DNA of 64,000 nucleotides from Georgenia ruanii (GTDB taxonomy: Bacteria > Actinomycetota > Actinomycetes > Actinomycetales > Actinomycetaceae), in NCBI RefSeq assembly GCF_009193175.1, contig NZ_VUKE01000002.1, positions 248,001-312,000 on the forward strand. Reading direction: 5' to 3'. Both the position numbers and the translations under genes were made by a program. Shown here piece after piece: positions 1 to 7,869 of this stretch (position 1 is the stretch's first letter; the number at the start of each line of letters is the position of its first letter). The notes beneath the pieces are model-generated. The model was not told the origin of the DNA. It saw only the letters and a program-made list of their open reading frames with translations, and did not search any database.

Positions 1-990
1 CGCCGAGCCGAACGGGCTCCGGCGTCGGAAGGTGCACACCGGGCACAGCCGCTCGCCCGAGGAGGTCGGGAAGAGCGTGCCGCAGCGCGCGCACGTCGTC
101 GTCGTGAGCGTGGCGACCGGGGCGGGGTCGCCGGCGAGGACCCGGTCCCACGGCCACGCGCCGTCGACGGAGAGGGCTGACTCCGGGCACAGGTCCAGGC
201 AGCGGCGGCAGCCGTCACACGCGGCGGGGTCCTGCAGCAGCGTGGTGAGCCCGCCGCCGTCCCGCACGCCCAGCGCGCCGGTGGGACAGGCGCGCACGCA
301 CACCCCGCAGGCGGTGCAGCCGCGGGCGCGCAGCCGCGGTGCCGGGCCGGGGAGCGCCGCGAGGCTCGGTGCCGCCGTGCCGCTCGACCCGGCCGGCGGT
401 CCGGCCGTGAGGTCGGGCGCGGCCGCTCCCGGCGGGCCACCGTCCGACCCGCCCGGCTGTCCCACCCCGAGCGCGTGCAGCGCGGCGACGAGCCGCTCGT
501 GGGCGGTGAGACCGCCGACGTCGGGCGCGGCGGCGGCGCCCAGGCCCAGCAGGCGGCGCCGGCTGACCGGCATGTGCGCGGCGTCGAGGACCGGCCGGCG
601 ACGGCGCCGCCCGGGCAACCGCAGGCCCTCGGGGGCCGCCGGCGGGGTGTCCTCGAGCCGCAGGCCCGCGACGCCGGCGGCGGCCAGGACGGTGGTCGCG
701 CCCGCCAGGTGCGCCCGGACCTCCGCGGGCGCGCCGCAGCCGTCGAGGCGCAGCGTCACCGCCGCGCCCGCGGCGAGCAGCTCGACGAGCTCGTGCACCG
801 CCACGGTCGCGGCGCAGGCGGTCAGCCGCACCACGGTCCGGCCGGCCGGACCGGCGGCGGGGTCGGGGTGCTCGGCGCAGGCGAGCTCGAGGTGGACCGG
901 CTCGCCGGCCCGGCGCAGCCACGCCTGCACGCCGCCGAGCTCGGCGGGCCCGTCGGGAGCGGCGGGTGGAGCGGGGGGTGCCGCCGTCAC
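1..990 (-). CDS. Two-[4Fe-4S] ferredoxin-like protein of the molybdoenzyme island, 3' end missing
   Basis: Partial gene: 330 codons are visible and the frame runs off the left window edge. Start GTG at 990 overlaps the TGA of the chaperone gene upstream (GTGA), so the two are translationally coupled. Residues 1-125 have scattered cysteines and no motif I recognise. A twin-arginine-like SRRRLLGLGAAA sits internally at about 143-154. Two [4Fe-4S] motifs follow: C225-C228-C231-C235 and C258-C261-C264-C268. A CxxC pair at 300/303 with another at 316/319 looks like a zinc ribbon. The family fits an electron carrier or maturation partner of a molybdoenzyme. Its exact role is inferred only from the torD, moa and dms neighbours. 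If the internal ATG at residue 140 were used, the product could be Tat-exported; that is speculative. Confidence 0.8.
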   Translation of the reverse strand, partial: MTAAPPAPPAAPDGPAELGGVQAWLRRAGEPVHLELACAEHPDPAAGPAGRTVVRLTACAATVAVHELVELLAAGAAVTLRLDGCGAPAEVRAHLAGATTVLAAAGVAGLRLEDTPPAAPEGLRLPGRRRRRPVLDAAHMPVSRRRLLGLGAAAAPDVGGLTAHERLVAALHALGVGQPGGSDGGPPGAAAPDLTAGPPAGSSGTAAPSLAALPGPAPRLRARGCTACGVCVRACPTGALGVRDGGGLTTLLQDPAACDGCRRCLDLCPESALSVDGAWPWDRVLAGDPAPVATLTTTTCARCGTLFPTSSGERLCPVCTFRRRSPFGSA

Positions 991-1694
991 GGCAGGAAGG
1001 CCTCCCGGGCGCGGGCGAGGGTGCCCAGACCCAGCGCGGCGACGCCCTGGAAGAAGTACGTCGCGGACCCCTCGGCGACCTGGGTGAGGCACCGTGGCGC
1101 CCACAGCAGCACGTGGTCGCGCAAGAACGCCACCAAGGCGCCGAGCACCCGGGCCAGCTCGCCGTCGTCGTCGGCCTCGAGGGCGTCGAGGCCCCGCACG
1201 CACAGGGTGGCCAGGAAGCCCAGCTCGAGGCCGATGTGGTCGTCCGGCTCCTGGTTCAGGCGCGGCGCGGCCAGCCCGAACTGCGCGTACGCGGCGCGCA
1301 CCTGGAGGGTCTCGCGGTCGAAGACGAGGTGGTCGGGGGAGCGGTGCACCGACTCGTACGGCGGGGCCTTGAGCCGCTCGGGGCCGACGAACAGTCGGTT
1401 GTAGTCGCGGCGGACCGTCGCCTCGGCCTCCCGCGCGGCGGCCGACTCGCTCAGCAGCGCCACCCCGCGGAGGCACTCCGGGACGTCCGGCAGCGGCCAC
1501 TGGGCGAGCAGCTCGGGGTCGCGCACCCGGCCCAGGACGGCGGCCGCGGGCGCGGCGACCAGCAGGCGCGAGAGCGTGGTGAACGCACCGGCGAAGCGGT
1601 CGAGCGTGTCGGCGAGGTCGGGGTCGGCGAGCAGCGGCGGACGGTGGCGGGCGGGCCCGTCCGGCGCGGCGGCGGGGCTGAGCGCGGCGCTCAT
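987..1694 (-). CDS. TorD/DmsD-family molybdoenzyme chaperone
   Basis: 235 aa, all-helical. It carries two family marks: the YNRLFVGPERLKAPPYESV stretch in the middle and EPDDHIGLELGFLA downstream. Proteins of this family bind the Tat signal and apo-form of DMSO/TMAO-reductase-like enzymes in the cytoplasm, assisting cofactor insertion before export. The natural client is the Tat-signal-bearing DmsA homologue encoded at 4778-7225. ATG at 1694 is preferred over an upstream in-frame start because AGGAAAGG lies just ahead of it. The 3' end overlaps the Fe-S protein gene by 4 nt. Confidence 0.85.
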   Translation of the reverse strand: MSAALSPAAAPDGPARHRPPLLADPDLADTLDRFAGAFTTLSRLLVAAPAAAVLGRVRDPELLAQWPLPDVPECLRGVALLSESAAAREAEATVRRDYNRLFVGPERLKAPPYESVHRSPDHLVFDRETLQVRAAYAQFGLAAPRLNQEPDDHIGLELGFLATLCVRGLDALEADDDGELARVLGALVAFLRDHVLLWAPRCLTQVAEGSATYFFQGVAALGLGTLARAREAFLP

Positions 1695-1754
1695 GGGGCC
1701 CCCTTTCCTCAGGATGTGTGCCCCCATCCTCCCGTCCGCCGCGGCGGCCCGGCT

Positions 1755-1841
1755 GGGCCCTTCGGCCCCGCCGCTCCTGGGCCCTTCGGCCCCGCCGCTC
1801 CTGGGCCCTTCGGCCCCGCCGCTCCTGGGCCCTTCGGCCCC
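1755..1841. repeat. Tandem array of 24-bp GC-rich hairpin units
   Basis: Units begin at 1755, 1779, 1803 and 1827, the last being 15 nt long. The first three are identical. Each unit contains GGGCCCTTCGGCCC, which can fold as a 5-bp stem (GGGCC/GGCCC) with a CTTC loop. The array lies between the divergently transcribed chaperone gene (left) and the DUF6457 gene (right), inside the region that should hold their promoters. Confidence 0.85.
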
Positions 1842-1918
1842 GACGGCGGCGGCGGGTCCCGGGCACGCTGTGCCACGATGACCGGGGGCCGCCGTCGCGG
1901 CCGGGAAGGAGCAGGAGC

Positions 1919-2254
1919 ATGGCCCACGAACGTGACACCCGGGTGCGCGGGGACGAGGCGGAGAAGATGGCGGCGATGAACCGCTGGCTCGACGCGGTGT
2001 GCGCCGAGCTCGACGTGGACCGCGCCGTCCTCGACGCCAACTCGTCCGCGCTCCTCGCCCTCATCAGCGACGTCGCCCACGGCCCCAGCCGGCCCGGCGC
2101 GCCCGTGACGGCGTTCCTCGTGGGCCTGGCGGCGGCGCGCGCCGGCGGCGACGTCGCCGCCGCGGCCGGGGACCGCATCGCCCAGGTGCGGCGCCTGGTC
2201 GCCGCCTGGGAGACGCCGGGGCCGGCGGCGCCGGGCGAGGCGGCCGGCGCGTGA
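1919..2254 (+). CDS. DUF6457 domain protein, molybdenum-cofactor associated
   Basis: 111 aa. The core has the DUF6457 pattern: NRWLDAVCAELDVD near the N-terminus, then an acidic helix and DVAHGPSRPGAPVTAFLVGLA. In actinobacteria this small domain is often fused to, or next to, the molybdenum cofactor guanylyltransferase. Its biochemical role is unknown to me. Here it overlaps moaE by 4 nt (GTGA), supporting a link to molybdopterin. A GGAGC element precedes ATG 1919. The Ala/Pro-rich tail is probably disordered. Confidence 0.75.
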   Translation: MAHERDTRVRGDEAEKMAAMNRWLDAVCAELDVDRAVLDANSSALLALISDVAHGPSRPGAPVTAFLVGLAAARAGGDVAAAAGDRIAQVRRLVAAWETPGPAAPGEAAGA

Positions 2255-2715
2255 GCGAGCGCCCGGTGGACGCCTCCCGGCTCGCCCCGCCCGCCCGCCG
2301 GGTGGTCCTGGCCGAGGTCCGCGGCGGCCCGGTCGCCGTGGCCGAGTGCGCCGCCGCCGTCGAGGACGCGGCGGCCGGCGCCGTCGTGACCTTCGGCGGC
2401 GTCGTGCGCAACCACGACGCCGGCCGGGCGGTCACCGAGATCGAGTACGTCGGCCACCCCAGCGCCGGCGACGTCGTCGCGCAGGTGGCCGCCGACGTCG
2501 CGGACCGCTTCCCGGTCGACGCCGTCGCCGTCGTCCACCGCACCGGGACCCTGGCCGTGGGGGACGTGGCGCTCGCCGCCGCCGTCTCCGCCGCCCACCG
2601 GGCCGAGGCCTTCGCGGCGACGGCGGAGCTCGTCGAGGAGGTCAAGCGGCGCCTGCCGGTGTGGAAGCGCCAGGTCTTCCCCGACGGCTCGCACGAGTGG
2701 ACCGGCAGCGCCTGA
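2251..2715 (+). CDS. moaE: Molybdopterin synthase catalytic subunit MoaE
   Basis: 154 aa. MoaE with two MoaD subunits converts cyclic pyranopterin monophosphate to molybdopterin by adding two sulfurs. Visible marks are TFGGVVRNHDAGR, VVHRTGTLAVGD, the AVSAAHRAEAF helix, and the lysines of EEVKRRLPVWKRQ followed by DGSHEW, which line the substrate and MoaD-tail pocket in the family. GTG 2251 overlaps the DUF6457 stop. The partner moaD is not adjacent but lies at 7578-7868 on the other strand. Confidence 0.93.
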   Translation: MSERPVDASRLAPPARRVVLAEVRGGPVAVAECAAAVEDAAAGAVVTFGGVVRNHDAGRAVTEIEYVGHPSAGDVVAQVAADVADRFPVDAVAVVHRTGTLAVGDVALAAAVSAAHRAEAFAATAELVEEVKRRLPVWKRQVFPDGSHEWTGSA

Positions 2716-2815
2716 CCGCGTGCGCCGTCCGCCGGGTTCCGCGCTCCTGTGTGGGCGCCGGCGGGTCTCGTGGGACCATGGCGACGCACTGCCGCCGTCA
2801 GACGAGGAGCCGGAC

Positions 2816-3136
2816 ATGCCCGAGCACCTGCCCGACGTGTACGTCAGCTTCCGCGAGCGGTTCACGGACATCGCTCGCCAGCAGGACGCCCTGGCGCGGG
2901 CGGTGGACGAGGCCGGCCCGCTGGACGAGAAGACCGCCCGGCTGGTCAAGCTCGGCATCGCCCTCGGTGCCCAGGCCGACGGCGCGGTCCGCTCGAACGT
3001 GCGCAAGGCGCTGGCCGCCGGGGCGACCGAGGCGGAGATCGAACAGGTGATCCTGCTCGGCCTGACCACGCGCGGGTTCCCCGCCACCGTCGCCGCCTGG
3101 AAGTGGATGCAGGAGGTCGTGGCGGAGCAGGCCTGA
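2816..3136 (+). CDS. Carboxymuconolactone decarboxylase (AhpD-like) family protein without cysteines
   Basis: 106 aa, single CMD fold (PF02627-like): LDEKTARLVKLGIALGAQ followed by VRKALAAGATEAEIEQVI. Peroxidase members use a CxxC pair; this protein has no cysteine, so AhpD-type disulfide chemistry is excluded. It may be a decarboxylase-like or non-catalytic member, and the substrate is unknown. GAGGAGC lies 8-12 nt ahead of ATG 2816. It ends just before a strong bidirectional terminator facing the dms operon. Confidence 0.8.
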   Translation: MPEHLPDVYVSFRERFTDIARQQDALARAVDEAGPLDEKTARLVKLGIALGAQADGAVRSNVRKALAAGATEAEIEQVILLGLTTRGFPATVAAWKWMQEVVAEQA

Positions 3137-3138
3137 CG

Positions 3139-3224
3139 CGCCCTGAGCCCGGCTCAGGCGCGCACCTCGGCGACACCGCGGCCCCGGCAGGAGCTCCTGC
3201 CGGGGCCGCGGTGTCGCCGAGGTG
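3139..3224. terminator. Bidirectional terminator with a 62-nt perfect palindrome
   Basis: Positions 3163-3224 read identically on both strands: 31-nt arms meeting at GAG|CTC with no spacer. A smaller hairpin (CTGAG/CTCAG core) at 3139-3162 precedes it. The element separates convergent genes and stops 2 nt before the dmsC stop codon. Confidence 0.8.
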
Positions 3225-3226
3225 GG

Positions 3227-4150
3227 TCACATGCCGATGCGGATCATCGAGGCGTAGAACTGCGAGCGGCCGATGAGCTCCCCCAGCAGCACCAGGGCGA
3301 AGGCGCTGGTCGTGAGGACGGCGAGCGTGCGCGGGTTCGCCGTGGGGGAGGCCCGGCGCACCAGCAGCATCGTCAGCAGCCCGGCGCCGGCGAAGACGAG
3401 CACGAGCCGGGCGACGAACCAGGCGCCGGTGAACACCGCGGCCGAGCGGGCCGCGACCTCCCCGCCGCCGGAGAGGTTGGCGATGTGCAGCGGGATGACC
3501 AGGAACTCCACGCCGAGCAGCGCCACGGCGGCGATGCCCAGGCCCTTGAGGGTGCCGGTGAGCAGGTCCGCGGTGGCCGGTCGCGCCGTCGCCCCGGCCC
3601 CGCCCGCCCGGCGGCGCCACATCACGGTGCCCATGAACGCGGTGCCGACGGCGAGGGTGCCCAGCAGGAAGGCGGTGGTGAAGAACTGTGCCGGGGTGGC
3701 CCAGGTGTGCCAGGCCGGGACGGTGACGAGGCTGTAGTAGATCATCGACATCGACCACACCAGGCCCAGGCCGACGGCGGCGGTAAGCAGCGCGAGGGCC
3801 TGGCGCAGCCGGGTGGTGCCCCACTTGAACCACTGCGCCGCGGCGAAGAGGAACCCGAGGCCGGCGAAGCCGGTGCCGAAGACGATCTCGCGGGACAGCC
3901 ACGAGTTGCCGACGTGGCGGATGACGTTGAGGGTGTGGGTGACGTCGTTCATGTGGAACATCGAGGCGACCAGCCCGAGGACCATGACCGGGCCGATGGC
4001 GTACAGGGCGGGGTCGGTGATCCTGTCCACCGCGGCGGTGCCGTAGCGGCGGGCGGCGGCCAGCTGGACGACGCCGAGGACGACGAAGGCGCCGACGCAC
4101 ATCTGGGCGGCGATGGTGAAGATCATCATCGGCAGTTCGGCGGTGTGCAT
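3227..4150 (-). CDS. dmsC: DmsC-family membrane anchor of a DMSO-reductase-type enzyme
   Basis: 307 aa, nearly all hydrophobic, with about eight predicted membrane helices, as expected for DmsC, which anchors DmsAB and oxidises menaquinol. Charged loops occur around residues 36-45, 172-190 and 260-273. It starts 1 nt after the dmsB stop, with GAGGAG overlapping the dmsB end, so it is the last gene of a dmsABC operon. Assignment rests on membrane topology plus the adjacent dmsB and dmsA. Confidence 0.88.
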   Translation of the reverse strand: MHTAELPMMIFTIAAQMCVGAFVVLGVVQLAAARRYGTAAVDRITDPALYAIGPVMVLGLVASMFHMNDVTHTLNVIRHVGNSWLSREIVFGTGFAGLGFLFAAAQWFKWGTTRLRQALALLTAAVGLGLVWSMSMIYYSLVTVPAWHTWATPAQFFTTAFLLGTLAVGTAFMGTVMWRRRAGGAGATARPATADLLTGTLKGLGIAAVALLGVEFLVIPLHIANLSGGGEVAARSAAVFTGAWFVARLVLVFAGAGLLTMLLVRRASPTANPRTLAVLTTSAFALVLLGELIGRSQFYASMIRIGM

Positions 4151-4151
4151 G

Positions 4152-4766
4152 TCACAGCTCCTCGGGGTTGGCCACGGCGCCGGTGCCGGCGCCGGTGGGC
4201 TGGGCGTCGCGGTGGGGCACGATGACGAGGTTGGGGTGGGTCAGCGCCGGGTCGGGCAGCGGCTCGACGGCGGCGAGGTCGCCGTGCTCGGCGCGCAGCT
4301 CGTCGATGGGCCCCCAGCCCAGGGCCCGGGAGGGGCAGGCGGCGACGCAGGCGGGGTCCTCGCCCTCGGCGCGGTAGTCGGCGCACATGTCGCACTTGGA
4401 CATGTGCCCGGTCTCGGGGTTGAACTGCGGCGCGGAGTAGGGGCAGGCCCACTCGCAGTAGCGGCAGCCGACGCACTTGTCCTCGTCGATGGTCACCACG
4501 CCGTCCTCGCCCTTGTGCATGGCGGTGGTGGGGCAGACCTCCACGCAGATGGGGTTGGTGCAGTGGTTGCAGGCGATGGAGGTGTAGTAGGCGAACACGT
4601 TGGGCACGAACGTGTCGCCGTGCTGCTGCCAGGTGCCGCCGGAGTACTCCGCGACGCGGCGCCAGGTCACGCCCACGGGCAGGTCGTTCTTGTCCTTGCA
4701 GGCCACCGAGCAGGCCTTGCAGCCGGTGCACAGGGTCTGGTCGAAGACGAAGCCGAGCTGGGTCAT
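4152..4766 (-). CDS. dmsB: DmsB-type four-[4Fe-4S] electron-transfer subunit
   Basis: 204 aa. Four ferredoxin motifs are visible: C13-C16-C19-C23 (CTGCKACSVAC), CNHCTNPICVEVC, CVGCRYCEWAC, and CDMCADYRAEGEDPACVAAC. They would carry electrons from the DmsC quinol site to the Mo site of DmsA. There is no signal peptide; family members ride out with the Tat-exported catalytic subunit. ATG 4766 lies 11 nt beyond the dmsA stop with GAGGGAAGA ahead. Confidence 0.93.
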   Translation of the reverse strand: MTQLGFVFDQTLCTGCKACSVACKDKNDLPVGVTWRRVAEYSGGTWQQHGDTFVPNVFAYYTSIACNHCTNPICVEVCPTTAMHKGEDGVVTIDEDKCVGCRYCEWACPYSAPQFNPETGHMSKCDMCADYRAEGEDPACVAACPSRALGWGPIDELRAEHGDLAAVEPLPDPALTHPNLVIVPHRDAQPTGAGTGAVANPEEL

Positions 4767-4777
4767 GGTCTCTTCCC

Positions 4778-7225
4778 TCAGGCCTTCTCGATGTTGACGA
4801 GTGTGGTGTGCTGGGCGTTGCCCTTGGCGATCGCCGTCGGCCGCCAGCTGGTCAGCGTGTTGACCGAGCCGCCGACGTCCACGCCCTTGGCGTCGGGGCG
4901 GTACCAGGCGCCCTGCGGCACCGAGACGACGCCGGGGGCGATGCGCGGGGTCACGCGCGCCGGGAGCTGGATGCGGCCGCGGTCGTTGAAGACCTGGACG
5001 ACGTCGTCGTTGGCGATGCCACGCGCCTGGGCGTCCACCGGGTTGATCCACACCACCTGCGGGTGGGCCTCGCGCATCCAGTCGACGTTGCCGTAGGTGG
5101 AGTGGGTGCGCTGCTTGTAGTGGTGCCCGATGCACTGCAGCGGGTACGCGGCGTTCGCCCGCGCCTCCTCGGCGCCCTCCCACGTGGCGACGTGCTCGGG
5201 GATGGCGGTGATCTTGTCGCCCTCGGGCAGCTCCCAGGTCTTCGCCATCTCCCACAGCGGCGTGGAGAAGATCTCGATCTTGCCCGAGGGGGTGGTCAGC
5301 GGGTTGGCCACCGGGTCCGCGCGGAAGTCCTGGAGCCCGACGTAGCTCTCGCCCTTGACCTTCCACACGCCCATCTCGCGCAGCTCCTCGAAGGAGGGCA
5401 GCTCGGGGATGGCCTCGCGGCTCTCGTCGACCACCTGGCGCACCCAGTCCTCCTGGGTCTTGCCCTCGGTGAACTGCCGCTCGACCCCCAGGCGCCGGGC
5501 GATCTCGGTGCACATCTCGTAGGTGGTCTTGCAGTCGTACAGCGGCTCGATGACCTGGTCGGCGAGGATGGTGTAGCCCATGCTGCCGGCGCTGCCCTGC
5601 TGGACGACGTCGAGCTGCTCGGCGTTGGAGGCGTCGGGCAGGATGATGTCGGCGTAGCGGGCCGAGACGGTCATCTGGGTGTCGACGACGACGATGAGCT
5701 CGCACTTGGTGTCGTCCTCGAGCAGCTTCACCGTGCGGTTGATGTCGGCGTGCTGGTTGACCAGGGCGTTGCCGGCGTACTGCCAGATCATCTTGATCGG
5801 CACGTCGAGCTTGTCCTTGCCGACGACGCCGTCCTTGAGCGCGGTCATCTCCGGCCCGTGGTCGACGGCGTCGGTCCAGCCGAACACCGAGATCGACGTC
5901 TCCACGGGGTTCTCGGTGACCCACGGGTTGGCCATGGGCAGGGAGTAGGAGCCCTCCCGCTCGCCGGTCCCGCCGCCCGGGATGCCGATGTTGCCGGTCA
6001 TCGCGGCGAGGGTGAAGATCGCCCGGGCCTGGTTCTCGCCGTTGGCGCTGCGCTGCGGGCCCCAGCCCTGGGTGATCGCGCACGGCTTGGCGCCGGCGAT
6101 CTCCCGCGCGAGGCGGGTGATGGTGGCGGCGGGGACGCCGGTGATGGACGCCGCCCAGGCGGGGGTCTTCGGGGTCTTGTCCGGCCCGTCGCCCAGGATG
6201 TACGAGCGGTAGGAGTGGCCCGCCGGGATGCCCCCGGGCATGTGCTCCTCGTCGAAGCCCTGGCAGTAGGTGTCCAGGAAGGCCTGGTCGTGGAGCTTCT
6301 CGGTAATCATCACGTGGGCCAGGCCGGCCACCAGGGCGGCATCGGTGCCCGGGCGCACCGGCACCCACTCGTCGGCGACGCCCAGGGCGGTCTCGGTGTA
6401 GCGCGGGTCGATGACGATGGTGCGCACGCCGGTCGCCTTCTTCGTCTGCTGGGTGACGAAGGTCTCCCCGCCGCCGCTCATGCGCGTCTCGTGCGGGTTG
6501 TTGCCGAACATGACCTGGAGCTGGGAGTGCTTGGCATCGTCGAAGGAGTTCGACCCGATCCAGGACCCGAACGTGAACGGCGCAGCCTGCTCGATGTTCG
6601 CGGCGCTGTAGTCGCCGTAGTGGTTGAGGTAGCCGCCCACGCAGTTCATCAGTCGCGCGAAGGGCGTGGCGATCGGCGGCCAGCTGCAGGCGATGGTCCC
6701 GCCGATGGTGCCGGTGCCGTAGTTGAGGTAGATCGACTCGTTGCCGTAGTCCGTGATGAGCCGCTCGATGGTCCGGGCGATCTCGTCGAAGGCCTCCTCC
6801 CAGCTGATCTCCTCCCACTCGCCGGCGCCGCGGGCGGTGCCGGGCTTGCGGCGCATGGGGGTCTTGAGCCGGTCGGGGTTGTAGATGCGGTGGCGGATGG
6901 ACCGCCCGCGCACGCAGGCACGGATCTGCTGGGTGCCGATGGCGTCGTCGCCGGTGTTGTCCGGCAGCACGCGCACGATCTGGCCGTCCTTGACCTCCAT
7001 GCGCAGCGGACAACGGGAGCCGCAGTTGACCACGCACGCGGACCACACCGTCTTGTCCACGTCGCGCGCGGTGAGGGTGGCGGCGTTGGCGCGGCCCACC
7101 CCGGGGAGGACGCCGAGGGAGGCCCCGGCGCCGACGAGCGCGGCGCCGCCTCCCGCGGCGGCGGACCACTTGAGGAACGACCGGCGCGGGACCGTTCTCG
7201 GGCGAGACTGCTGGGTGGGAGGCAT
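4778..7225 (-). CDS. dmsA: DmsA-family molybdopterin oxidoreductase, catalytic subunit, Tat-exported
   Basis: 815 aa. The N-terminus has a Tat signal (R14-R15 in RRSFLK, hydrophobic stretch to about 42, likely ANA cleavage near 48). A [4Fe-4S] site follows, C64-x3-C68-x3-C72-x31-C104, the spacing of DmsA. HYGDYSAAN places a serine at about 207 as probable Mo ligand, as in DMSO reductases rather than nitrate reductase (Asp) or formate dehydrogenase (Cys/Sec). The C-terminal bis-MGD-binding domain includes IGHHYKQRTHSTYGN and VPQGAWYRPD. It heads the operon. The substrate could be DMSO, TMAO or another S/N-oxide. ATG 7225 is preceded by GAGAGGA. Confidence 0.92.
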   Translation of the reverse strand: MPPTQQSRPRTVPRRSFLKWSAAAGGGAALVGAGASLGVLPGVGRANAATLTARDVDKTVWSACVVNCGSRCPLRMEVKDGQIVRVLPDNTGDDAIGTQQIRACVRGRSIRHRIYNPDRLKTPMRRKPGTARGAGEWEEISWEEAFDEIARTIERLITDYGNESIYLNYGTGTIGGTIACSWPPIATPFARLMNCVGGYLNHYGDYSAANIEQAAPFTFGSWIGSNSFDDAKHSQLQVMFGNNPHETRMSGGGETFVTQQTKKATGVRTIVIDPRYTETALGVADEWVPVRPGTDAALVAGLAHVMITEKLHDQAFLDTYCQGFDEEHMPGGIPAGHSYRSYILGDGPDKTPKTPAWAASITGVPAATITRLAREIAGAKPCAITQGWGPQRSANGENQARAIFTLAAMTGNIGIPGGGTGEREGSYSLPMANPWVTENPVETSISVFGWTDAVDHGPEMTALKDGVVGKDKLDVPIKMIWQYAGNALVNQHADINRTVKLLEDDTKCELIVVVDTQMTVSARYADIILPDASNAEQLDVVQQGSAGSMGYTILADQVIEPLYDCKTTYEMCTEIARRLGVERQFTEGKTQEDWVRQVVDESREAIPELPSFEELREMGVWKVKGESYVGLQDFRADPVANPLTTPSGKIEIFSTPLWEMAKTWELPEGDKITAIPEHVATWEGAEEARANAAYPLQCIGHHYKQRTHSTYGNVDWMREAHPQVVWINPVDAQARGIANDDVVQVFNDRGRIQLPARVTPRIAPGVVSVPQGAWYRPDAKGVDVGGSVNTLTSWRPTAIAKGNAQHTTLVNIEKA

Positions 7226-7531
7226 CGGGGGTCCTCTCGCGACGTTGGGGGCTTCGGTAACGCCCTCATCGTCGCGGGCCCGACCCCCCGGAATGGTGGG
7301 GCGATGGTCCCGGCCGAAATGTCATCACACCGTTGCGTAAATCGTTTCGGTGTCGAATTTGTCCCCGTTGTGGCCAGGCGCCCGCCGTCGTCGAGCGGGC
7401 GGGGAGATCGCGGTATGCCAGCGATTCGCCGCCTCGGCGGCGAAGGCGCGGCGCGGCGCAGGCCGCCGCATTCTTCCCGGTGCGGTGATGCATTCGGTGA
7501 ACGGGGCCTGACATTCCTCCGGGAAAAAGGT
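7226..7531 (-). promoter_or_regulatory. Upstream region of the dmsABC operon with an inverted repeat
   Basis: Gene-free. It contains the least GC-rich stretch of the neighbourhood (about 7315-7375), where the dms promoter is expected. ACACCG at 7327-7332 and CGGTGT at 7348-7353 form a perfect 6-bp inverted repeat around 15 nt (TTGCGTAAATCGTTT), a plausible operator. No clear FNR or ModE consensus was found. No convincing -35/-10 pair was assigned. Confidence 0.4.
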
Positions 7532-7560
7532 GGGCCCCGCCGTCGGCGACGGCGAGGCCC
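7532..7560 (-). terminator. Rho-independent terminator behind moaD
   Basis: On the minus strand a GGGCC...GGCCC stem enclosing GCCGTCGCCGACGGC is followed by CACCTTTTTCCC, giving a T5 run. It sits 17 nt beyond the moaD stop and closes the moaA-moaD unit. Confidence 0.75.
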
Positions 7561-7577
7561 GGGTTGGGGGACGGCGG

Positions 7578-7868
7578 TCAGCCGCCGGCGAAGGGCGGAA
7601 GGACGTCGACGGCGACCGTCGTGCCCGTCTCCGTCAGCCGGCGGTCGCGGTCCTCGCGCACGACGCCGTCGACGAGCAGCGAGGAGATGCTCAGGACGCG
7701 GGCGAGCGCCGGGCCGCGGGCCGTCAGTCCCGCCACGAGGTCGGCAGCGGTGGCGCCGTCGGGCAGGGCGACGTCCTCGGCGGCGGTGCCGGCGGCCTCG
7801 GCCGCCGCGGCGAAGTAGCGCACGCGGGCGATGAGGGTGGCCGTGCGGGCGGGGGCGGGAGTGGTCAC
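7578..7868 (-). CDS. moaD: Molybdopterin synthase sulfur carrier MoaD
   Basis: 96 aa, ubiquitin-like fold of MoaD/ThiS. It starts with RVRYFAAAAEAAG and ends in PPFAGG; the C-terminal Gly-Gly is thiocarboxylated and inserts into MoaE. MoaD identity over ThiS is favoured because the stop of moaA lies 1 nt upstream and moaE is in the window. GTG 7868 is chosen because GGAGGA, embedded in the moaA end, is well placed; an upstream ATG would overlap moaA. Confidence 0.9.
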   Translation of the reverse strand: MTTPAPARTATLIARVRYFAAAAEAAGTAAEDVALPDGATAADLVAGLTARGPALARVLSISSLLVDGVVREDRDRRLTETGTTVAVDVLPPFAGG

Positions 7869-7869
7869 G

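Noticed and set aside
1709-2080. Frame reading the 24-bp array as a Gly-Pro-Phe repeat protein
   Set aside because: The repeat gives APGPFGPA in one frame, but no start, ribosome site or homology supports translation; adjacent genes overlap it.
4808-7834. Very long open frame on the plus strand opposite dmsA
   Set aside because: It is the antisense shadow of a high-GC gene; the product is Gly/Val/Asp/Leu monotone without a fold, while the minus strand encodes a complete DmsA.
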